Assembly: GCA_021820025.1 (NCBI GenBank)
Contig: JAKAEF010000076.1
Span: 1-5,084, forward strand
Length of the DNA: 5,084 bases
Reading direction: 5' to 3'
Origin: a bacterium
GTDB lineage: Bacteria; Patescibacteriota; Microgenomatia; Levybacterales; UBA12049
A program made the position numbers and the translations under genes. Below, piece by piece: positions 1 to 5,084 of the stretch (position 1 is the first letter of the stretch; each line of letters begins with the position of its first letter). A model generated the notes under the pieces. That model did not search any database. It worked only from the letters and a program-made list of their open reading frames with translations, and was not told the DNA's origin.

Positions 1-2514
1 TCCCATTTCTTCAAACGTATCTCCAAGAGCATAAATTACATCACCTTCATTTTTTGCATCAAGAGAAACAACTTTTGTCATGTCATCTACAACTCCAATT
101 GCTGATATTAAAAGTGTTGGAGGAATAGAAATTTTTATTGGTTTTCCATTTTTATCAAATCCTTTAAAATCATTAAACATGCTGTCTTTCCCAGAAATAA
201 ATGGTGTTTCATATGCAACTGCATAATCAAAGCATGCTTTAGCTGCTTCTTTTAATTGATGCAGTCTTTCTGGTTCGTTTGCTGAGCACCAGCAAAAATT
301 ATCCAAGATTGCCAAATAATCTGGATTTCCTCCTGCTGCGACTGCATTTCGTATAGCTGTATCTAAAGATGCAGCTGCCATGTGATAGGTATTAATATCG
401 CTGTATTGCGGATATAATGCTTGGGAAAGAATGACAGCCTTCTGGGAGTCTAAAACCGGTCTAAAAACACTGGCATCACTATTTATTCTTCCTCTTCCTT
501 GTAATGGAGGTAATACTAAACCTCCTTGAACAATATGATCGTATTGTTGTGTTATAAATGCAAAACTCGCTATATTTGGTCGTGCAAGTATTTGCAAAAA
601 ATCTGAAGTTAAATTTGGTTTTTGAGGAAGCTTTGGTTCTTCATATTGTAATTCAACTGGTTTTGATGTCATGGGTCTTGTTGGAAGTCCATCATGTAAA
701 AATTTCATATCTACATCGACAATGGTTTTACCTTTATAGGTAACAATGCAACGGCCAGTATTGGTAAACTCACCAATAATTGTTGCTTCTACTCCCCTTC
801 TTTGCATTAAATCATTAAATGTGTCCCATTTATTTTTAGGAACAGAAAGGGTCATTCTTTCTTGAGACTCTGAAATCCAAATCTCCCATGGTTCTAGTCC
901 TTGATATTTTAGTGGTACTTTTTCTAACTCTACCAAGCAGCCATTAGATTCTTTTGCCATTTCTGACACAGAACAAGAAAGTCCTCCTGCTCCATCGTCG
1001 GTAATACTCGTATATAATTCCATGTCTCTCGCCTCTTTAATTAACGCATCACTCATTTTTTTCTGAGTAATTGGATCTCCAATTTGTACTGCTGTTGCTG
1101 GACTTCCGCTGTCTAATGCTTCTGAAGAAAAGGTTGCGCCATGAATGCCATCTTTTCCAACACGTCCTCCAACCATAACAATGTAATTACCCGGCTGGGC
1201 TTCTTTTATGTGTGATGGTTTTCCGTTAATTGTTCTTGGAATAAGACCTACGGTTCCTGCAAAAACCAGGGGTTTACCTCTGTATCTGTCATCAAAACGA
1301 ATAAATCCTTGCGGTGTTGGAATTCCTGATTGATTTCCTCCTGCATTTACTCCTTCTATAACTCCATCCATAATTCTTTTACTAGACAACATTGGTTGTT
1401 TTTTATTTGCACTTCTATATAACGGAACATCTTTTCTAGGATCTGCTAAACAAAATCCATAAAAATTAGCAACTGGTTTTGCTCCAAGACCAAAACCCAT
1501 GGCGTCGCGATTAACACCAACAATACCGGTAATTGCTCCTCCAAATGGATCCAAAGCAGAAGGACTGTTATGTGTTTCTACCTTATGAGTAATTAAATAT
1601 TTATCATCAAAAGCAATAGCTCCGGAGTTATCGGTAAATACGGAAACACAAAAATCTTTGTTGCCTTTTCTTTTTCTGATTTCTTCAGTTGCTGCTCGAA
1701 TATAGGTTTTAAACAATCCTTTCTGCACATCATCAATTGGATCATTAAAAATAGTATGTTTGCAGTGCTCCGACCAGGTTTGAGCGATTGATTCAAGCTC
1801 TATATCGGTTGGGTTTCGGCCAATAGAATCAAAATAATCCCGAATAGTTTTTAAAAAGGTTAGATCCAATGCCAAAGGACCTCTGGTTGTCCCGTCAGAA
1901 TTTTTAATACCCTTTTTGCCGATTTCTAGAAGTTCTTCATCTGATACATGCAAGTCTACTTCTGTTACTTTTGGATTGTCCTGCAAATTTACTTTTGGGA
2001 CAACAATATCCATCCCATGGTCTTTTAGATATTCTTTTTGCGTTTTTATCTGCATTCGTTGAATTAACGGATTATAAAGTGAATCCGCAATTGCTAGTGC
2101 TTCATTTTTTGTCAGTGTTCCTGAAATAAAGGTAATTTGTGAAGTATATATATTTTCATTATTCGTAAATCTTACTTTTAATAAATCTTCAATAAGTTCA
2201 CATGCTGTGTGTGAAACATTATCTGTAACGCCGGGTAAAAATCCTATTTCGATTGCCCAATCAAATTGAATAGTCCCCATAGGAAGTGTTGCAGATTTTT
2301 CATATAAAACATATGGCTTTTGGGTTACTGGATTACAAAGTCTTGAGGCAATACTTTCAAATTCTTCTTTTGTAAATTGTTTATCTACTGTATAGACATC
2401 TATAATATAAAGTTGCTTAATTTTTTTTGCAAAAGGGAAATCTGCTAATTTGGATTTTCTAACAGCAGATCGGGTATCAAAAACAGTGGTCGAGACTTCA
2501 ATTCTTGTAGCCAT
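1..2514 (-). CDS. purL: Phosphoribosylformylglycinamidine synthase, fused PurS-PurL type (3' part beyond window)
   Basis: Cytosolic purine-pathway enzyme that makes FGAM from FGAR, ATP and ammonia from glutamine. The frame is open for 838 codons with no stop and leaves the window at the left edge. Residues 1-155 resemble the PurS-like N-terminal region of large FGAM synthases (FLPGVTDN at 92-99). A linker rich in acidic residues follows at about 180-240. The AIR-synthase-type core begins with QTWSEHCKHTIFN (245-257), which contains the catalytic-His signature. Further motifs are VETHNSPSALDPFGGA (312-327, nucleotide/Mg site), DDGAGGLSCSVSEMA (506-520), SESQERM (548-554), the second core domain from about 655, and FISGKDSM (772-779). 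Ordinary small PurL (about 720-740 residues) lacks the N-terminal part. Whether a glutaminase domain follows or PurQ is separate cannot be seen. The ATG at 2514 is the first start after an in-frame TGA (2533-2535). A weak AAGAG lies 7 bases upstream. It probably shares a transcript with the receiver gene before it. Confidence 0.95.
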   Translation of the reverse strand, partial: MATRIEVSTTVFDTRSAVRKSKLADFPFAKKIKQLYIIDVYTVDKQFTKEEFESIASRLCNPVTQKPYVLYEKSATLPMGTIQFDWAIEIGFLPGVTDNVSHTACELIEDLLKVRFTNNENIYTSQITFISGTLTKNEALAIADSLYNPLIQRMQIKTQKEYLKDHGMDIVVPKVNLQDNPKVTEVDLHVSDEELLEIGKKGIKNSDGTTRGPLALDLTFLKTIRDYFDSIGRNPTDIELESIAQTWSEHCKHTIFNDPIDDVQKGLFKTYIRAATEEIRKRKGNKDFCVSVFTDNSGAIAFDDKYLITHKVETHNSPSALDPFGGAITGIVGVNRDAMGFGLGAKPVANFYGFCLADPRKDVPLYRSANKKQPMLSSKRIMDGVIEGVNAGGNQSGIPTPQGFIRFDDRYRGKPLVFAGTVGLIPRTINGKPSHIKEAQPGNYIVMVGGRVGKDGIHGATFSSEALDSGSPATAVQIGDPITQKKMSDALIKEARDMELYTSITDDGAGGLSCSVSEMAKESNGCLVELEKVPLKYQGLEPWEIWISESQERMTLSVPKNKWDTFNDLMQRRGVEATIIGEFTNTGRCIVTYKGKTIVDVDMKFLHDGLPTRPMTSKPVELQYEEPKLPQKPNLTSDFLQILARPNIASFAFITQQYDHIVQGGLVLPPLQGRGRINSDASVFRPVLDSQKAVILSQALYPQYSDINTYHMAAASLDTAIRNAVAAGGNPDYLAILDNFCWCSANEPERLHQLKEAAKACFDYAVAYETPFISGKDSMFNDFKGFDKNGKPIKISIPPTLLISAIGVVDDMTKVVSLDAKNEGDVIYALGDTFEEMG

Positions 2515-2526
2515 TCCTGCGCTCTT

Positions 2527-2555
2527 ACAATATCATAGCTAAATTGTTAAGTCAA
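2527..2555 (-). promoter_or_regulatory. Weak candidate promoter ahead of purL
   Basis: On the minus strand TTGACT (2555-2550) and TATTGT (2532-2527) are separated by 17 bases. The -35 matches the sigma-70 consensus at five of six positions, the -10 at four of six. The -35 overlaps the stop codon of the receiver gene. Transcription would start near 2520, leaving only about six bases before the purL ATG and removing the weak Shine-Dalgarno site, so the message would be almost leaderless. In AT-rich DNA such matches arise often by chance. Read-through from the receiver gene is the simpler explanation for purL expression. Confidence 0.2.
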
Positions 2556-2929
2556 TTTGTAGTTTTTTGCAAGACATGCACTATTTTTTCTAACATTTCT
2601 GCTACTTCTAAAGGTTTTGGAATAAATGCATCTGCTCCACAATCTTTGGTTATTTTTTCTGCATTTGGGTGAGCAGACATAAGAATTACAGGAATTCGTG
2701 ATGTTTGGAGATTTTTTTTAAGATTTCTGGTAATATCTCCGCCGTTAGTCCCAGAAAGTAATACATCAAGCAGGACTAAGTCGGGTTTATATTGTTGCAC
2801 TTTTTTTTCAACATTTTTTCCATTATCTGTTATAACAGTATATCCTTCGTCTGTAAGTACTATTGCAAGAGCTTCAAGGATATCTGGTTCATCATCTACT
2901 AAAACCAATGTTCTTGTTGATTTAACCAT
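2552..2929 (-). CDS. Stand-alone response regulator receiver (CheY-like) protein
   Basis: A 125-residue single receiver domain with no attached output domain. All conserved phosphorylation residues are present: acidic pair D12-D13 in LVDDEP, phospho-acceptor D55 in LLDVLL, the switch Ser S85 in ILMSAHP, F102 at the aromatic switch position and K105 in the PKP motif with its usual cis-proline P106. It should therefore accept phosphate from a histidine kinase and signal through protein-protein contact. No kinase is encoded in the window, so it is an orphan here. The ATG at 2929 gives the normal receiver N-terminus, although no Shine-Dalgarno sequence precedes it. An out-of-frame ATG lies 14 bases upstream (2943). 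The stop TGA is 37 bases before purL, on the same strand, and no terminator intervenes, so co-transcription is likely. Target and stimulus are unknown. Confidence 0.93.
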   Translation of the reverse strand: MVKSTRTLVLVDDEPDILEALAIVLTDEGYTVITDNGKNVEKKVQQYKPDLVLLDVLLSGTNGGDITRNLKKNLQTSRIPVILMSAHPNAEKITKDCGADAFIPKPLEVAEMLEKIVHVLQKTTN

Positions 2930-2947
2930 CCAATGTATTTCATCTAT

Positions 2948-2975
2948 ATTCTATCGAATGCACAATAAATTACAA
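2948..2975 (-). promoter_or_regulatory. Candidate promoter for the receiver gene (and purL)
   Basis: Minus-strand TTGTAA (2975-2970) and TAGAAT (2953-2948) are spaced by 16 bases. The -10 matches consensus at five of six positions, the -35 at four of six. The site lies between the terminator of the DUF378 gene and the receiver start, where a new promoter is needed. The predicted start near 2941 would give a short leader of about 12 bases, which fits the absence of a ribosome binding site. Not proven, since the region is very AT-rich. Confidence 0.4.
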
Positions 2976-2994
2976 GTAGAAAGTAAATTTTTAT

Positions 2995-3022
2995 AAAAAA
3001 TCTCGCCCCTGCAAGGGCGAGA
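2995..3022 (-). terminator. Intrinsic terminator of the DUF378 gene
   Basis: On the minus strand an 8-base-pair perfect stem (TCTCGCCC at 3022-3015 and GGGCGAGA at 3008-3001 of that strand) closes a 6-base loop and is followed directly by TTTTTT (3000-2995). It starts 23 bases after the DUF378 stop codon. The plus strand has no T-run after the stem, so it acts in the leftward direction only. It separates the DUF378 transcript from the receiver-purL unit. Confidence 0.92.
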
Positions 3023-3044
3023 GAGATACACTGTGGAAATACTA

Positions 3045-3257
3045 TTATTTTTTCCCAGAGCACATTTTGCAATCCTTGCCGTGTGTGAATATAAGATACA
3101 CAGCAGCAAGTCCTACAAGAATATATACAATTTGCTCTACTGTTGGCCAACTACCAAACAACGCCATGACAAGATTAAATTTAAACAAACCAATAAGTCC
3201 CCAGTTGAGAGCACCAACTATCACCAAGATGAATGACAATATGTGTAGAAATTTCAT
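3045..3257 (-). CDS. DUF378 family small membrane protein
   Basis: A 70-residue integral membrane protein of the DUF378 (YuzA-like) family, whose function is unknown. Two hydrophobic helices are clear, at about 5-25 and 42-58. Family hallmarks are GALNWGLIGLF (15-25), NLVMALFG (28-35) and the second-helix pattern VYILVGLAAVYLI (44-56). The short tail after helix two is charged and holds two cysteines in a CKMC motif (C63, C66), followed by lysines. The start is fixed by an ideal ribosome binding site four bases upstream. It is a single-gene transcription unit, with its own candidate promoter upstream and a strong terminator downstream, and is transcribed divergently from the exporter operon. 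The strong translation signal suggests an abundant product. The hydrophobic helices and family motifs in this frame rule out the overlapping frames on either strand as the real gene. Confidence 0.93.
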   Translation of the reverse strand: MKFLHILSFILVIVGALNWGLIGLFKFNLVMALFGSWPTVEQIVYILVGLAAVYLIFTHGKDCKMCSGKK

Positions 3258-3261
3258 GGAG

Positions 3262-3271
3262 TCACCTCCTT
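3262..3271 (-). promoter_or_regulatory. Perfect Shine-Dalgarno site of the DUF378 gene
   Basis: Minus-strand AAGGAGGTGA is a ten-base match to the usual 3' end of bacterial 16S rRNA and lies four bases before the ATG at 3257. It decides the start. It stands out because none of the other four genes has more than a weak site. Confidence 0.92.
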
Positions 3272-3280
3272 CCTTTATTT

Positions 3281-3308
3281 AGCGTAGCACTATAGATTAC
3301 GTTGTCAA
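3281..3308 (-). promoter_or_regulatory. Candidate promoter of the DUF378 gene
   Basis: Minus-strand TTGACA (3308-3303) is a perfect sigma-70 -35 box. Sixteen bases on lies TACGCT (3286-3281), a poor -10 (three of six) that is preceded by TGC, giving an extended -10 form. The start would be near 3274, just upstream of the strong ribosome binding site. A better-looking TATAGT (3294-3289) is only eight bases from the -35 and cannot pair with it. The -35 is convincing, while the -10 assignment is uncertain. Confidence 0.4.
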
Positions 3309-3372
3309 TAGTTGCTGTTTAACAGATGTATTCCAAGATTAAGTCCATGAGGCTATTAAGCAAATATCCTTC

Positions 3373-3401
3373 TTGTAGTGTATACTGAGTGTGAGTATAA
3401 T
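3373..3401 (+). promoter_or_regulatory. Candidate promoter of the exporter operon
   Basis: A perfect -10 TATAAT (3396-3401) lies 17 bases after TTGTAG (3373-3378, a weak -35, three of six). Transcription would start near 3408, about 15 bases before the adaptor ATG. That short leader contains no Shine-Dalgarno sequence. Position between divergent genes and the consensus -10 make this the best promoter candidate in the window. Confidence 0.5.
3381..3399. repeat. Short inverted repeat over the exporter promoter -10 (possible operator)
   Basis: TATACT (3381-3386) and AGTATA (3394-3399) are perfect inverted arms of six bases around a seven-base spacer. The right arm overlaps the -10 box TATAAT. 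This geometry would suit a dimeric repressor, but six-base AT-rich arms can occur by chance and no regulator gene is nearby. Confidence 0.3.
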
Positions 3402-3422
3402 AGCTTAGTCCCCTGAAACTCT

Positions 3423-4481
3423 ATGAAAAGATTCTTAAGCCCATTTTTTTTTATAAAAAGGCATAAAATTTGGTCAGTCGTTATTTTTTTATGCGTTCTG
3501 CTTATTGCATTTTTCTTAAGACCAAGACCGCCAATTTTACCTGATACGCAAATGATTACAAAATCAAATCTTATTCAATCTGTTTCAGTAAGCGGGTCAA
3601 TAGCTGCGGATCAAGAAGCAAATCTAACATTTCCAATTGCGGGAAAATTAGTGTATATGGGAGCAAAAGTTGGTGATCCAATTAAAAAATATCAAACGAT
3701 TGCTCTTTTGGATCAAAGGACATTAGAACAAAATTTACAAAATGCAGAAGCAGCATTAGACAATCAACAAATTACTTTTAATAATATTAATGATGCAAAT
3801 GGAAATAGGTTATTAAATGATTTAAGTCTGAGTACTTCTGCATGGAGACAATTAAAACAAGCAACAGACACATTAACTCAAGCTCAAATTGCCGTAAAAA
3901 TTCAAGAAATTGCAAAAGAGCAATCTGTTCTTGTATCCCCAATTGATGGCATTTTAACTAGAGCAGATATAGATGTTCCAGGAACGCAAGTTCCAATAAC
4001 AGCTACATATAGTGTTGTTGATCCAAAAAGTCTTACATTTAATATGGATGTTGATGAAGCCGATGTGGCAAAAGTAGCAATTGGACAGCTAGTTAAAATT
4101 ACTTTAGACGCATATCCAAATGACATGATTACACTTCCTGTTGAAAAGATTGATTTTGTAAGTCATACAACAAGTAATGGCGGAAATGCATTTACGGTAA
4201 AAGTTTCTTTACCAACTGATACATCTTATAAATTTAGAGTAGGAATGAATGGTAATGCAGATATAGTTACTGCAGAAAAAGACAATGTACTAACCGTTCC
4301 ATTATCTGCAATAGCAGATGGCGGAATTGTCTATGTACGAGTATCTAAAGGATATAAAAAAGTAAAAATTAAAACAGGACTACAAAACGACATTAATGCA
4401 GAAGTAGTCAGTGGATTAGTTTCAGGAGACAAGGTTGTACTTGATCCAAGTAAAGTTACTGCAAAAGAAATAATTAATTAG
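3423..4481 (+). CDS. Membrane fusion protein (MacA/HlyD-like adaptor) of an ABC exporter
   Basis: A 352-residue adaptor anchored in the cytoplasmic membrane, expected to link an ABC permease with the outside of the cell. A basic N-terminus is followed by one transmembrane helix (about 17-32) and a proline-rich stretch. The first lipoyl half-domain lies at about 52-97 (SVSVSGSIAADQEANLTFP, then GKLVYMGAKVGDPI). A modest helical hairpin spans about 98-166. The second lipoyl half is at about 168-190 (VLVSPIDGILTRADIDVPGT), with a beta-barrel at about 196-285. The C-terminal membrane-proximal region (286-352) includes VLTVPLSAI and VVSGLVSGDKVVL. The start is supported by the signal anchor, although no Shine-Dalgarno sequence precedes it. 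The gene ends with TAG three bases before the ATPase gene, clearly one operon. Substrate unknown. Specific identity as MacA is not claimed, since the family is broad and found in both monoderm and diderm bacteria. Confidence 0.92.
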   Translation: MKRFLSPFFFIKRHKIWSVVIFLCVLLIAFFLRPRPPILPDTQMITKSNLIQSVSVSGSIAADQEANLTFPIAGKLVYMGAKVGDPIKKYQTIALLDQRTLEQNLQNAEAALDNQQITFNNINDANGNRLLNDLSLSTSAWRQLKQATDTLTQAQIAVKIQEIAKEQSVLVSPIDGILTRADIDVPGTQVPITATYSVVDPKSLTFNMDVDEADVAKVAIGQLVKITLDAYPNDMITLPVEKIDFVSHTTSNGGNAFTVKVSLPTDTSYKFRVGMNGNADIVTAEKDNVLTVPLSAIADGGIVYVRVSKGYKKVKIKTGLQNDINAEVVSGLVSGDKVVLDPSKVTAKEIIN

Positions 4482-4484
4482 GCT

Positions 4485-5084
4485 ATGGCAAAAAAACTTC
4501 CTCTTATAGAACTCACAAATATCGTAAAAGATTATGTTTCTGGAGATATTGTTACCAATGTTTTAAGAGGCATTTCCATTACTATTTACCAAGGGGACTT
4601 TGTCGCTATTACGGGACCGTCTGGAAGCGGTAAATCAACACTTATGAATATAATTGGTTTGCTGGATGTTCCGAGCAAAGGCAAATATATTTTAAATAAC
4701 CAAGATGTTACTGATTTAACAGAAGATCAATTGGCGTTTGTGAGAAATAAAGAAATAGGATTTGTTTTTCAATCATTTAATTTATTATCTCGTTCGTCAG
4801 CGTTAGAAAATGTTATTCTTCCTGCAATTTATGCGGGAATGCCACATAGCAAGCGAGAAGAACATGCAACAAGACTTTTAACACAAGTAGGTTTATCTGA
4901 AAGAATGCGCAATCATCCAAATCAGTTATCTGGAGGACAACAGCAAAGAGTTGCTATTGCCAGAGCTTTAATGAATGATCCAGCAATTATTTTGGCCGAT
5001 GAACCAACAGGAAACTTAGATACTAAATCTGGTGCAGATGTTATGAAAATTTTAAAAGAATTAAATAACAACGGGAAGACTATC
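4485..5084 (+). CDS. ABC transporter ATP-binding protein, MacB/LolD type (3' end beyond window)
   Basis: The first 200 residues of an ATPase that powers an exporter from the cytosolic side of the membrane. Visible motifs are Walker A GPSGSGKST (44-52), Q-loop Q96 in FVFQSFNLL, the ABC signature LSGGQQQR (148-155), Walker B IILADEP (168-174, catalytic E173) and the D-loop NLD (177-179). The H-loop histidine lies just past the window edge. The pattern VFQSFNLL with LSGGQQQRVAIARAL and ADEPTGNLD is typical of the MacB/LolD/FtsE-like group. The ATG lies three bases after the adaptor stop with only a weak AGG nearby, so translational coupling is likely. About 25-40 more residues are expected, then probably a separate permease gene with a FtsX/MacB-type fold. 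No key residue is missing in the visible part. Confidence 0.96.
   Translation, partial: MAKKLPLIELTNIVKDYVSGDIVTNVLRGISITIYQGDFVAITGPSGSGKSTLMNIIGLLDVPSKGKYILNNQDVTDLTEDQLAFVRNKEIGFVFQSFNLLSRSSALENVILPAIYAGMPHSKREEHATRLLTQVGLSERMRNHPNQLSGGQQQRVAIARALMNDPAIILADEPTGNLDTKSGADVMKILKELNNNGKTI

Noticed and set aside
558..743. Plus-strand frame of 61 codons inside purL
   Set aside because: It lies opposite conserved purL coding sequence and has no recognisable motif or start signal. The same applies to the minus-strand frame at 1593-1796, which is a shifted frame of purL, and the one at 3902-4126 opposite the adaptor gene.
2527..2547. Inverted repeat ACAAT / ATTGT between the receiver gene and purL as a terminator
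   Set aside because: Only five base pairs with an 11-base loop, AT-rich and without a T-run. Too weak to end transcription.
2515..2554. Possible recoded TGA joining the receiver frame to further codons
   Set aside because: Reading through the TGA gives only eight more residues before TAA, and the receiver domain is already complete. The long purL frame contains no internal TGA that would point to an altered code.
2944..3282. Several short reading frames on both strands overlapping the DUF378 gene and its flanks
   Set aside because: They overlap a clear family member with a perfect ribosome binding site and run across the terminator or upstream region. Their translations have no family resemblance.
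3316..3324. Short palindrome TGTTTAACA near the DUF378 promoter
   Set aside because: Nine bases with an odd centre in AT-rich DNA, upstream of the -35 box. It is not distinguishable from chance.
1..5084. tRNA, rRNA, CRISPR array, insertion sequence or riboswitch
   Set aside because: No cloverleaf, repeated spacer array, transposase motif, long terminal inverted repeat or purine-riboswitch-like leader was recognised. The leader ahead of purL is too short for a riboswitch.

Overview
This is an AT-rich bacterial window (roughly one third G+C by eye) with standard-code genes packed at short spacing. It holds five protein genes, two of them cut by the window edges. No RNA gene, mobile element or CRISPR array was seen. 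The combination of low G+C, compact layout, a small DUF378 membrane protein, an orphan receiver protein and a MacA/MacB-like exporter resembles Candidate Phyla Radiation (Patescibacteria, e.g. Microgenomates) genomes or possibly a Firmicute. This is an inference from gene style only, and no taxonomic marker is present.

Leftward (minus-strand) half, in order of transcription: a DUF378 two-helix membrane protein (3257 to 3045) with a textbook ribosome binding site, closed by a strong intrinsic terminator (3022 to 2995). Next is a stand-alone response-regulator receiver protein (2929 to 2552), with its own candidate promoter just beyond that terminator. Then, 37 bases on, comes a very long reading frame running off the left edge (2514 to 1). 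This frame is a fused PurS-PurL-type phosphoribosylformylglycinamidine (FGAM) synthase of the purine pathway. It has no stop codon inside the window, so a search for complete start-to-stop frames would miss it.

Rightward (plus-strand) half: a 165-base divergent intergenic region (3258-3422) carries back-to-back candidate promoters, one with an inverted repeat over its -10 box. It is followed by a membrane-anchored adaptor (membrane fusion protein, 3423-4481) and, after a 3-base gap, a MacB/LolD-type ABC ATPase (4485 onward, cut by the right edge). These two should form a tripartite-style exporter with a permease encoded beyond the window.

Functionally the window joins a purine biosynthesis gene, an orphan signalling protein and an export operon. 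The sequence alone does not show that they form one system. The points most worth checking are the PurS-PurL fusion and its missing C-terminus, the receiver-purL pairing, and the CxxC tail on the DUF378 protein. No convincingly novel system is visible.
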